This document shows positions 31,730 to 42,618 of a stretch of 64,000 nucleotides of DNA, piece by piece. Source of the stretch: Thozetella sp. PMI_491 (lineage: Eukaryota; Ascomycota; Sordariomycetes; Chaetosphaeriales; Chaetosphaeriaceae). Position numbers and translations under genes: made by a program. The notes under the pieces were generated by a model. The model was not told where the DNA came from. It saw nothing but the letters and a program-made list of their open reading frames with translations, and made no database searches. The stretch spans positions 456,003-520,002 of the forward strand of contig MU270059.1 in assembly GCA_021432635.1 (NCBI GenBank), in the 5' to 3' direction. How positions within the stretch are numbered: the first letter of the stretch is position 1; each line of letters opens with the position of its first letter.

Positions 31730-32140
31730 ATTGCATGTTTAGAATAGTATCTGTCGCCATAGCTCGATGTCGCTCGTTATTCGCCCTCTACCCCTCTGCA
31801 TGCAGGTCTCGACCAACGCGATCCAAGAATAACCAAATACGTGGACTAACAAAACACAAATGGAATGTGAGGCTTGAATAATTGTCATGGGCCATCCAAT
31901 TTCGGTAATTCTCGAAACTTGCTGCTTGCCTCAGGAACTAGTAGGAGGAGAATAGTGCGACTACAAAGAGATATATCTATAGCCCCTACCCCAGTGTCAT
32001 GAAACCTCGTGGCGTAGCAAACCTAGAACTGAGGACTCTAGCCATGTACTTTCCTAAGTAGTCTCTATTTTGCTTATTTACCATTACCGCTCTTCAAAAG
32101 CAGATTTCCCAATGGCCGTGACACATCTCTGAGAGGCGAG
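31730..32140. other. Convergent 3' region
   Basis: About 410 bp between the stops of the dehydratase and the C2H2 regulator genes. Nothing recognised. Confidence 0.35.
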
Positions 32141-34931
32141 CTAGACCTTCTCGGGAAGTCCTTGGATTGCGCCGTTAGAGTCTTCTAACAGAGTGACAGC
32201 GTTGCGGAGCAAAACTCCAACCTCGCGCAAAAGTTCCCATCTAGAATCCTTGAATGCTGTTGAGAGGAGGAGGAGTACCCCAGCTGCGCTATTTCTATTG
32301 TTAGTTGCCTCCAGGTCCCTGGGTGTCTTAACTGCGCCGGCTGTCTGGAATAGCTCCTGTGCTGCCTTCGCCGCGGCATCCAAGCTTGCTTCTTCAACAT
32401 CCTGGACTCTGACGGAGAGGGCCGTCGATGGACCTTCTGGAGCAACTTTGTCAGCATCATACACGTGGGGCAACTAGCAAGGAGGGAGGAGGGAGGAGAC
32501 CAGTCTCACGGTTGCCACAGAGATGAGGGCCATACGACCAGACGATAGTGGACGCTATGTATGCGCACCACGGCCGGAGTAGTAGCATGTCATCACGCGC
32601 GTCGTAGTCCCTTCGCACGCCAACGTTGCTCGGCTGGCAGAAGATGGTGCGGAGCAGCTTTAGAGCGTGGAACACGGCAATGCTGGAGCCGGGCCTCGTA
32701 GCCCAATCGGACACCTTGCGCCTCACCCGCGGAACATCAGCCTCGGAAATTTGGCGACCTAGTACCCTCCTCACCCCGGCAAATATCTGATGCTCGTAGA
32801 TCTCCGCGTGCATAGTGATATGCGAGATATGATACCAGAGATTGGCTGTTTCTGCGACGGCTTCGTTCCCCGCACTGCCTTCGCCATACTGCCACGGCAG
32901 CGTGGCCATTCGCGCATGCTCCATATGCTCATCAAAGTCTTTCTTCCAGAATTCGATGGCCTTGGAGAGCGTTGCTCTCCACTGGCCGCTCCCCATGGAT
33001 TGATCGACGCCTAGGCTGGATACTTGTAGGTCCCGCTGGTTCATGTGCCACGAGACCGACATCAGGCCTGTCGCCAGAATCATGCGCCCGAAGTGGTTCG
33101 TACGCAACTCCCGGCCGGTGAAGATCCTGTTCAGGCCGTCGAGGAACATGATGGGCTTGATCCCGTTGGCGTGGAGGCTGGCTTGGATGCGGGCAGCTTC
33201 GAGCGGGGACGTGGCGGACCACAATGCATCGTCGCATGGGAGAGGAAGCTGTATCTCGTGGACTACCATGGTGGCGGCGTGTCCGAAGACTGCCGCGTCG
33301 ATGGCATCAAAGTAGAATGCACCGTACGCAACCCGCCGGGTGGCCTCAGCCGTGATCCAACGATCCCACCACTCCTTCGGGCTTGCGGGAATCCGAGACG
33401 TTTCCGTGCTCGCCCCGTCAAATAGTGCAGTACCCCTCCGCATTAGATTCACCGTGGTCGCGTACATGAGGTGGCCGCGCTCGTGCAAGATCCTAGGACC
33501 GTCTGTCTTGTCATATATCTCCAAGAGCAGCAACGTTTGGAGCACCCATAACTTGGCAGGGGGCTGAAAATCGGTATGCATGAAGACGTGCCACCGCAAA
33601 TGCCAGGCGATAAACGTCGCGAGCCGCGCAGTTGCATCTCTTCGAGCGTGGCCGCACGCTCGGTCTAGGTATGCGGCCCCCATCATCAAGACGGCGAGAA
33701 GCAAATACTCGTGCACATCGTCGGTCGAGAAGGTAGGTTGGTGCAGGATCGGCAGCTGTGGGTGGAAGTTACGGAAGTAGCTCCCTACATACTGCCTCAT
33801 TGACTCGAGACTCAGGATGTGCTCTCCGGCGTCAATGGCCCCCCGGAAGATGTCGCTCCGGATCTGGTTTATGTAGGCGTTATCCCCGCCACTGAAACGC
33901 TTTTCCACTACTGACAGCAGCTCGAGCCACTTTTCGTGCGAAATACGAGGCCCGTCGTCGACGATGGCTGTCGTATAGCTGAGGGGATAGTCAGCCAGCC
34001 TTAGTTGATTCACAGCCACCGAGTGCGTATCATCCCACAAGTGGCCAGTGAAGTACGTCTGGCCGGCGATGCTGTCGCTAAAGCCAGGATGCCCGAGACT
34101 GGTTTGCATGTGCAGCGGAAAATGGATGGGCTGCCGATGCCCGTCGAACAGCCAGCTTGTGAGCTCATCCCTAGCAGGTGTGGTCGGGGCGGCTTGATAG
34201 CCCTGCCCTGGCAGGCTGTTGAGCGAGAACGCAGTGGATGTGTCGTCGTCTATGTGCTTGTCGGTTGTCTGGGAGGTCCCAGAGGCGCCCGCCACCAAGA
34301 GGTCACCACGTGTCAGAACGGGCGAGCCGAGGGGGCCGAGGGCATTCTCAGCCACCTCAGCTGCTGGCGCATAATTGACGTACGGAGTAGGTACGCCTTC
34401 GTCGCCGCCGTCATAGTCCGTCACCGTAGATAGACGGCCGATAGGTGCCGGGTACGGGGCTGGCCGGGGATGTGTGCTACCACGCCTCCCTCGCGGCGGT
34501 CCCGACACCTCCATCTCAGCAGCCAACCGTGTGCCCCGGCTGCCCGCGCCCTTACTCGAGCCGGCCGAACCGGCCGGGGGACTATTTACGCCGTCATCGG
34601 ACGCATGTGAGCTCGAACCGGGTGGGGTGGCGTGCGACGTCATCCGCTGGCCATCAGCAGATCCGTGGCGGCTTTCATGGCGCTCGCGATGGCGCATGAG
34701 AAGATCCCGCCTGACAAAGGCGCGCAAGCATCCCGGGTGATCGCACGTGAAGATCTCGCTAGGGTAATCTGCTTGCTCGTTAGCCGACCCCAGACACTGC
34801 AGCGAGGGGCGACGTCGCGTACGATTGAGCTGGTGTCGCTGCAGATGCTCTGCCCGCGAGTAGCTCCGACCACAGCCAGGATGCGCGCACTCGAAGCGGA
34901 GTTTGGGCTTCGCTCGATTGTGATGTCGCAT
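32141..34931 (-). CDS. C2H2 zinc-finger transcription factor with fungal_trans domain
   Basis: Nuclear regulator. Three exons: 34823-34931, 32510-34768 and 32141-32433, giving about 886 residues. The first intron, 34769-34822 (GTACGC..CAG, 54 bp), is a multiple of three without a stop, so the frame looks continuous. Removing it joins two C2H2 fingers with normal spacing (FECAHPGCGRSYSRAEHLQRH, then FTCDHPGCLRAFVRRDLLMRH) through the linker HYPSEI. The second intron, 32434-32509, adds a C-terminal helical tail otherwise seen as a separate ORF. The middle 450 residues carry the fungal-specific factor domain (YFRNFHPQLPILHQPTF segment). Start set at 34931 (MRHHNRAKPK), though the frame is open to an ATG at 35142. 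Position next to the dehydratase makes it a candidate local regulator. Confidence 0.85.
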
Positions 34932-35142
34932 CACGAGCCGGTGGTGTGGGTGTGACCCAGTCCCAGATCCGCGATTGCATCTACGGCAAATGTGGGCGCC
35001 TCGGGGGCAAATTGCGATTGAATCGTTTTCGTCGAAGGGGTGGGAATACTTCAGGAAACCCAAGCTGTTGGCCAGGCCGTTTTGTGTCGACATGCGAAGT
35101 GTTCCAAGGGCAAAAAGAGGGTGAATTTTCCGTAGCACGGAC

Positions 35143-37586
35143 ATACCCCTCCGCCCCAAGGCATACTATGAGCCAATGGTAGGGTTTGCTCCGGCACCAC
35201 TCTGCTAGTAGCGCAAAGCCGAAGCTCCACGATCGCTCTCACCCCAATGCAGCATGGCATAGCGTGGCCAGGGCCTAGAGCACCACGGCTACGACAGGGC
35301 CCAGGTGAGACGCCTAGAAGGAGTATATAGGTCCCGCGACAGCCTGTAGTTGTCTTCTGGCTCTGGGAAACCAAGGGAGCTGTAGGCTGCCAAGCGATGG
35401 GTGGCACGCCGCGTGCACGTGCTCTTTCTTCCCAGGCGGAAGGAGACAGAAAGGAGAGCGGCGGGATATCCGAGATGGGCAGTAGTCTATGCTTGAATGG
35501 AGCTTGGAGGTATATTCCTATAATTTACCGGGGCCCTGTGCGAATCAAACCATCGCGGGCCCGAGTCATATTCCATACTTTGAGCACACCAGCGGCCTCA
35601 TCGCAGACTGATCCACCAATGCCGGCTAAGTCTCTGGTTTGGAGACGGTATGGTAGTATGGCAGGGATGGCAGGGGCGCCTAATCTGTAGACCATGTTGC
35701 CACTCCTTTTCTCCGCCAACTGAAGCCTCGCGGGTAGGAGAGTACCCCTCTGCTCGCTGCAAAACCTTGAGCCTGCAGTCGTTCTCCGAGATTGTGTTCA
35801 TAGCCAGGCCGGACCTTGGCTTTTACCAAGATGCTGCGGACAACGGAATCCTAGCTAATATAGCCAAACAAAATATTCAAGAATTTTAGCCATATTCCTT
35901 CTTCCAGCTTATCTCTAAGATGCTATTTAATAAACTTAGAGGTTGAAACGCCGCTTGCCCGACACGTTTCCTACCGACCAGCCGCCTCTGTATATGCGCC
36001 CATGTCGCCTGCAAGGCAAACGAACAGGTTGGTGACTAGATGCTATGCTGTTTGGACAAAGTATCTTAATATTACGGCGCACAGGGACAAGCCCGCCAGT
36101 AGGCTCCGAGACAGTGTTAGCGATGGGCCCCAAGCTCGGTGCGTGGCTCCTGCCTCGCAGCTTAATCTCAGTGTCGCGCAGAGTTCCTGACCATGGGTTT
36201 TACAACGCCGTCAACATCACTTGGGTAGCCGCCGCGTCTTGATCTATCGGAAAACAGGACGCGATCACAAGTGACCCAGTCTTTCGTGCTTATAGTGGAG
36301 CTCTCTAAGATCCCATGATTATTCCTCTCACCGCTGATAGGTGAAGATGGACGTGGGCGACTAGCCCGTTGGCCGCGCCTTTTCGTTAAGCACGATTTAC
36401 TGAACTTCCAGCCTCGCCACTATGTCCGCACCGTCTTGTTAGCTAGATGACAAAGGCCGTGCAAACGAAACCGATTGCTATGCCATATTGAAAGGGCGCT
36501 GCAAACGAAAAGGCGAGCGGCGATTTCCTTGGGAGACGGGCTTAGCCTCGGTATGTACATAGACCACGTGAGGGAGGGGGACACTCGTCAACGAGATGGC
36601 GTGGGGAGTGGCCTTCCCCCCACCCCCACTCTTCCCCAACATCCACTCCGCATTATGATCCCCGAGTCAGTCATTGACCTTGAAGTCAATAGCGTGGGGG
36701 CAGTGCTCCACTCGAACCGTATCGCCCCCTGCATGACCAAAAAAACATCGAACCGAAGTTGTCGCAACTTGATTGTCTGGTAAGCCAAACTGCCGACATT
36801 GCTATTGGGATGATACAGAGCCGGGTTCCACGATCAGCCACTCGCACTCCACGTAAATTATTCCGGCTGTAGGCTTGACGAGTCTTGGAACAGTAAGCAA
36901 CTTTTCGAGGATCGTCAACAATAGCGACCGCGCCGGCTGTTGTAGTACTACGAGAGACGACTAAGAATGCCTCCACTCGTTGAGTTCACCCAAGGGTGCT
37001 GTTTCCCTCGCCTCGCTATCCAAAGTCGATGTAACTCTCTACCGATCGTCCCTCCTTACAAGGACAGCGTCCCGACGAAACTACTGCAGCCGTGCGGTTC
37101 ATATTGGACCGTGGTTCGATGTACAGTAGTTGGTTTACATGTACTGCACCCGACTTGGTTTCGTGGAGTAGTTAAAGCCCACCGGAGCTGGCCCTCGCGC
37201 TTAGCCACGTAGAATCTCGGGGTAGCCTTCAAGATAGTCAGGGCAGTATCCTGACCTCTGTTTCAAGGTCGCCGAAGACCCATACTTCGTATTCTCATCG
37301 ACCATCTTCCCATTTACTAAACGGCGTGGGCGGCCAAGCAGGAGGACAAAATCAGATCGATGACATCCTGTACACAAATACTGCGGTAAGAGGCTCGAAC
37401 CCAAACCCGTTAGGAGCTGCAGCACGCCTCGTCAACTTTATCTCACGTCCTATCCGTGGCTGATCCCTCTGCATCGCACGTCCATTTCGTTGCCTTTCTC
37501 GTTGACGCTTATTTGTTCATCTCACATCTCAAAAGCTGCCTGGTGGATCCGAACGTGTCAGAGGGCTTTCCCTCGTCTTGGTCATC
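35143..37586. other. Long gene-free stretch
   Basis: About 2.4 kb with many short ORFs, none with a recognisable family or good exon chain. It holds the promoters of the C2H2 regulator and the second aldolase. GC-rich near the regulator and mixed elsewhere. No repeat seen. Confidence 0.4.
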
Positions 37587-38610
37587 ATGGCGGCTTTGAT
37601 ACAGAAAGCAGCAACCCTTCGCGCGGCCCGTAATACAGAATCCGGTGTCTCCTTCGGAGCGTGGCAGACGTTGCCTGGTGCCAACTTTTCGAGAGCCATC
37701 GCACGAGCTGGCTTCGACTGGGTACTGATCGATTGCGAGCATGGCAATATTTCGGGTATGGAGCGTGGGGTAGTTTGGTGCATCCGAGGACAGTTCGGTT
37801 GACGCTTCCGCAGATTCGAGTATGCACGAGTCAATTAGTGCTATTGCCTCAATTGGGGAGTATCTCCAATCGTCAGAATCGCCGATAACGAGAACTGGAT
37901 GGTGAAGAGAGCGCTGGATGCTGGTGCCCACGGCATACTCGTGCCTTATTTGTTTGGCGTCGCGGATGCCCAGAAACTGGTGCAATGGCGCGAAATCCCC
38001 CCTATGGGAAAGAGAGGGTTTGGCAGTCCTTTCTCCCAGGGCTGTTTCGATGCAACGGGAAACATTAATGGGCGGGAATATTACGAGAATACCAACAATA
38101 CGCTGTTGATCTGTATCAAGATTAAGACCAGAGAGGCCCTAGACTGTGTAAGCTACTCTTGAGCCTCTTTTGATGCACATTGCACATTACTGAGTACTAC
38201 AGGTCGAGGACATCGCCCTGGTGCCTGGAGTCGACGTCCTATTTGTGTGTCCTTGGGACTTGGGCAACAACATTGGCCATCCTGTCCGGGGTTCTTTTGA
38301 CCCCGAGCTCCGGCAAGCTATCTCAAGGATACGTGAGGCAGCGCATAAGGCAGGAAAGAAATCTGGAATTTATTGTCCTAACGGCGATGTGGCGAAACAA
38401 TATGCAGAAGAAGGCTTTCAAATGGCAGGTTAACGTCCCGCTTCGATGTTAAAATCTTAGGACTAACTGCTCTAGATTACCTGCGTCATCGATATGGGGG
38501 CAATCCCTACATCTATGGTAGAAAATCTAACCAGAGCGAAAGATACATATAGTCAGTGCATCCAGGAAGAAGTGAAAGGAGCTGCCTATTCTTCCTTAAA
38601 GAGCAAATAG
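37587..38610 (+). pseudogene. Second HpcH/HpaI aldolase gene, damaged
   Basis: Paralogue of the 20.2-21.6 kb aldolase. Parts: exon 37587-37755 (ending in DWVLIDCEHGNIS), exon 37814-38147, exon 38203-38424 and 38476-38610. Three oddities stand together. Near 37855-37860, between ..AIASIG and VSPIVR, the reading frame shifts because one base is lacking or two are extra. The metal-ligand Glu expected in the strand before REAL is Lys (ICIKIKTREAL), consistent with a GAG to AAG change. The last intron only keeps frame if a GC donor at 38425 is used; the nearby GT at 38429 breaks it. DCEHG, GKRGFGSPF and VCPWDLG are kept. The combination points to a dead or dying gene. Its closeness to the intact aldolase suggests redundancy after duplication. 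Confidence 0.75.
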
Positions 38611-39683
38611 GTTTTAAATAGAGATGATTATACTCTCTCCTATAGGCAGCAGGCCGGCCTACCCGAGTTGCCTTAACTGCCATAGAGTGTCCAGGGCTTT
38701 CAATCCTTTCGCCTGACGCTTAGACTCACGCTAAATATCTAGCCAACGAATTTCTTGTGAAAGGAATAAAACATCATATCGTTTCATTTTCCAACCACAG
38801 AACTAACCACAAATAGATACCGACCATTGGGAAACCGTTTCCTAGCTACTAATAGACCGTCCTCGGAGCTCTAGTTGACAAACATAAGCCATGACCACTA
38901 TGCCTCCTCGGTGATCAAGAAGCAAGACTTTGATCTCTTCCCACCGGTGGGCGTATGCTGTGGCAATATATCTCTATATTGTACCATGTGTATCGTGCGA
39001 TTATGGTAGCATTACCTACGATGCATTTCCTTAACGCGCCAGATCAACGTGTTCTAAGCTAGGGGGTCAAAGATGGTTAGTTACACCAGATCGCTGGCAA
39101 AAGGGGCTCAAGGCTACCGCGAATACTCCTTTAACCTATATATAGATCCGTTAGATAACTGTTAGCCCTTGACTTTTAAAACAGAAAGATTTAGAGATGA
39201 AAAGTGCTTAGTAGCTTGTTAAAATCACGGTTTAGAATCAGCGCAGGCATCCAGATCGCGTCTGTATCTCCCATTCTCGTACGAGTATGCGCAAGCCAGT
39301 ATCAGCTCCATATTTTCAGGCTTTTCTCATATCCTTTCAACTAAAATAATCGATCTGCGTCGTAGGAAAAGCAAAGCCGGCTTCTAGGTGGCGATGCGAA
39401 TCACTACCGAAAAGGATGAAGTCAAAGACTATAAGGAGAGTATAGGGTCTATAATTGCAAGTGATCAATTCGCCTATGCCGATTGGGCGAATCTTCCCAA
39501 CCGGGTATTTTCTAATTAGACAACGACGAGCTCGCTTATGCGACGAGGTCGCTTATCTGCCGGTCACCAGGCGTTCGCTAACGGTAAATTCCATTTAAAG
39601 AAGCGGCAGCACATTCGTCCTCCCGAACAGTGCTCCCACCCTTTGCATCGTGGCAAGGCTACTGCAAACCATCTTCACCCATC
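38611..39683. other. Gene-free stretch
   Basis: About 1.07 kb. A 17-bp unit CGACGAG[C/G]TCGCTTAT[G/C] is directly doubled at 39524-39557, and an ATTCGCC/GGCGAAT hairpin lies near 39466-39491. No gene recognised; the right end is the promoter of the DUF1996 gene. Confidence 0.4.
39524..39557. repeat. Tandem duplication, 17-bp unit, two mismatches
   Basis: Two adjacent 17-bp copies differ at two positions (CGACGAGCTCGCTTATG and CGACGAGGTCGCTTATC), about 130 bp before the DUF1996 start codon. Confidence 0.7.
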
Positions 39684-41035
39684 ATGATGCAAAATTATTT
39701 CGCCGTCTTCGTGACGCTCTTGGTGGGCGGTACTTTAGCGCAGAATATCAACGTCGGGAAATTGCTACGCTTCGGTTGTGCTCAACTTGTTATTGAACGC
39801 ATCGACCCTCTTGTCAACCCGGGCATGAATCCATCCTCGCATACTCACCAGATTGTGGGAGGAAACTCATTTAATGCTACGGTACGGGAAAATGTCTCTC
39901 CTTATGAGCCGTTAACATAAGCATACGTGACTTACAAGAGCAAATAGATGGATCACACCGTCATGGATCCATCTACAGCCTCCACTTGCACTTCGTGTAC
40001 CTTCTCAGAGGATTTTAGCAACTACTGGACTGCAAGCTTATATTTCAGGTCTCCTGAGAACGGTTCATACAAGATGGTACCGCAGCAATACGGCTTTACG
40101 GGGATTGATGGTGTGAAACAACCGATTGGCGGTGGCTTGACAATCTACTATATGAGCCCTTACGGTGGAAGCGGGAAGACGGTTGCTTTCAAACCGGTAA
40201 GCGGCATAAAAACCTCCTGTCTCCGACCGAGAGCAATAATTCTGACGCTATTTATAAGGGGTTCCGAATGATTGCCGGAGACCCTCAGCTCCGTAGCAAG
40301 ACCGGAACTTATCGTGGAATCTGCCACCGGTGTAATGGCAACGGCGCCGGAGGTGCTCCATGTGATTCCAAAGATACGTCTGAGCTTCCGACAAAAGTTT
40401 GCCCTGGCGGTATCCGAGCATCTATTATCTTCCCCTCATGCTGGGACGGCAAAAACCTCGATAGCCCGGATCACAGAAGTCACATCGCTTATTCTCCCAG
40501 TAAAAATGTTCTCGCAAATGATGCCTGTCCTAGCACACATCCCGTTCGTATCCCGCAACTCATGTACGAGATTCAATGGGATACAAAGCAGTTCAACGAC
40601 CCCAAGTATTTCGAGGGTGGAAAGCAGCCTTTTGTCTACAGCTTTGGTGATGCGTACGGGCTCCAGCATTTCTTCCTGTTCACCCCGTGTCTGCCAGCTA
40701 TTATTACCAATGTGTAATGACTGACTTGGGTGTATACAGAACCGGCCACGGTCAGCATGGAGACTACCTATTCGGATGGAAGGGCGATGCTTTGCAGCGC
40801 GGCATGGACGCAGTTCTGGGAAAGAATTGCGTCAATGACGCCTGCGATGCGCTAAAGACACAGTCCAGCAAGGATGCTGCAGCTTGTACCAAAAAGACAG
40901 AGGTGGAAGGTGAAGATGTCGGCAGAGACGGAAATTGTGAGTCTACCCTAGGAACCTCGAAAATAACGCTAATATCTAACAACTTTCTCAGGGCTTAAAG
41001 CACTTCCCGGTGGTATGCAGGTTACATATAAGTAG
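39684..41035 (+). CDS. Secreted DUF1996 domain protein
   Basis: Five exons keep frame throughout: 39684-39881, 39948-40196, 40259-40653, 40740-40936 and 40992-41035, giving 360 residues. A signal peptide ([20 protein letters not shown]) is followed directly by the DUF1996 domain. Landmarks: [56 protein letters not shown] and [10 protein letters not shown]. Conserved Cys pairs fit disulphides in an extracellular protein. The family is widespread in ascomycetes and basidiomycetes, sometimes followed by a WSC domain, which is absent here. Its function is unknown; carbohydrate- or wall-linked roles are only guesses. The introns are 62-86 bp, with standard donors and acceptors. Confidence 0.9.
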
Positions 41036-41442
41036 ACAACTTGGCAGAATAGTTGTCGAAAGGGTGCGAACACTTTGACTTGAGAGATGATTACCAAATA
41101 GGAAGACCCTATAAATTGCCATTTTTGAAAGCTTCCCTTCGATTGATATGCGTGCTAAAGATATAAATGTGAAGGGCATTCAGGGATAACGGTAGAGGAA
41201 TGCTAAGCCAACCACTCTCCCAATTCTGAGTAAAACAACTGGTAAGCCAGGAACCGAAATAATGTACTAATTCATATAGTCCGTGAAATCCCGTGGACCT
41301 CCCAGACACCGATCGCGGATTAGAATATAAAAATAGTAACTAACCATCGATAAACTAGAATGAGGTCTTACGTCTTACCTCAGACTATTCTACTAGACTC
41401 ATAGGGCAATTAGTTCTAAGACTAAGCAGATTAAGTTTGATC
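41036..41442. other. Convergent 3' region
   Basis: About 400 bp, AT-rich, between the DUF1996 gene and the TatD-like gene. No feature seen. Confidence 0.35.
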
Positions 41443-42618
41443 TCATCCAAATATAAACTCATGGTAATTTGATGCAATCTTCTGCACCCCAATCTCTAGA
41501 TCCCAGCCTTTCACGTCGCAAACGATTCGATACATATCCTCTAGATCTCTGTCCATTATCTCCCCAGCGCTGTGAAGGTCGCTTTCTACAAGAACTCGAT
41601 TATCTGGTATTGTCTTAATGGCATCCTCAGTCTTGTTCCTTGCCACTTCCGTACTGAGATTGTGGCATTTAGAGAAAGAAAAGAAAATCTTAGCCGGGAT
41701 TGAAGGTCTGAGGTATTGCTTCACTGCGTCTGACCCGCCGTTGAATGAGTGCAGGCAAATACGAGGAGGGAAGGGCTTCTGACGATTATCGCCTGCAGTA
41801 TCCACGGGTGGCCCTTTTTGCCGTTTTTGTCGTGAACGTTGGCTCTTTATCTCGTGGCCTTTCCAGTTACTCGCCAAAAGATCGTAGAGCACTCCGTTCA
41901 CTTGCACACCATGCAAATTAACAGCCCTCCCAAGCTCACCTGCTAGTTTTAGATGAGCTAGGAGGATAGCCTTCTGGTGTGACATCTGGATCTTGTGTAG
42001 ACTAAGAGGTCTTCGCTCTCGACCACCGGGTGTACGAGCTGGATCTCGCACGGCCTTAGCCTCAGGCTCCCACTGCATCGGTAGCCGAAAAATTTTATCA
42101 AGCCCGATCTCGCCGACTATAGCCAGTGGGTCAGCCTGGAGCCGGAGCCTCGTCTCGGCAATGAAGCTGGAGAGTGGAATGGGCGTCGGGAGATCCGCCA
42201 GGAACGCTGGATCTTCGGGGCTTGGTGTTAGGACTGCCTTGTAATGGTTCTGCTTTGCGAGCTCGATGTCATTGGACTTCACATATGTTGGCTCAGGGTT
42301 GTTGTCGTCGTAAAGTTCGTGTGAAAACCAAGGGTGGCGTCCATATCCGGCAACAACGGCTATGGATTTCCGTGAGAGACATTCAGGACTCTCAAGTCTG
42401 TGTGATGCCGTAATCTCCGAAACGATTGACTGATCCTGTGTCCGAGTTGCCATGATTGAAACCCCGCGAGTTTTCATGTTGGATAAGCTGGCCACCGAGA
42501 GCGGACGCTCGGCAATATGATTGTGTACGTCAAAAACGCCAATGTGCCATGGAAATGGACCCCGATTTTGGTGCGAGGATCCTAGCGCCGAGGCGCCCTC
42601 CTCGTCATGCCCGCACAT
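41443..42618 (-). CDS. TatD-family metal-dependent hydrolase (Cut9-interacting Scn1-like)
   Basis: Single exon. The first ATG in the open frame is at 42618, giving 391 residues. TatD proteins are TIM-barrel metal-dependent nucleases or hydrolases. Seen here: FDVHNHI (HxH metal motif), VAGYGRHPWF, the metal Glu in VGEIGLD, NLHGVQ and CLHSFNGG with further metal His residues, and the catalytic Asp in VESDLHSAG. A charged insert of about 40 residues (Lys/Arg-rich, about 265-300) divides the barrel, longer than in bacterial TatD, which is near 260 residues. Fungal members include Scn1, named for binding the APC subunit Cut9 in fission yeast. All key residues are present. It shares no clear pathway with its neighbours. 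Confidence 0.88.
   Translation of the reverse strand: MCGHDEEGASALGSSHQNRGPFPWHIGVFDVHNHIAERPLSVASLSNMKTRGVSIMATRTQDQSIVSEITASHRLESPECLSRKSIAVVAGYGRHPWFSHELYDDNNPEPTYVKSNDIELAKQNHYKAVLTPSPEDPAFLADLPTPIPLSSFIAETRLRLQADPLAIVGEIGLDKIFRLPMQWEPEAKAVRDPARTPGGRERRPLSLHKIQMSHQKAILLAHLKLAGELGRAVNLHGVQVNGVLYDLLASNWKGHEIKSQRSRQKRQKGPPVDTAGDNRQKPFPPRICLHSFNGGSDAVKQYLRPSIPAKIFFSFSKCHNLSTEVARNKTEDAIKTIPDNRVLVESDLHSAGEIMDRDLEDMYRIVCDVKGWDLEIGVQKIASNYHEFIFG

Noticed and set aside
32141-32473. Separate small gene at the 3' side of the C2H2 regulator
   Set aside because: It has no ATG at its start, and a GTGAGA donor with an in-phase acceptor joins it to the regulator as its last exon.
37509-37985. 158-codon minus ORF
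   Set aside because: Shadow of the second aldolase gene on the plus strand; no family features of its own.
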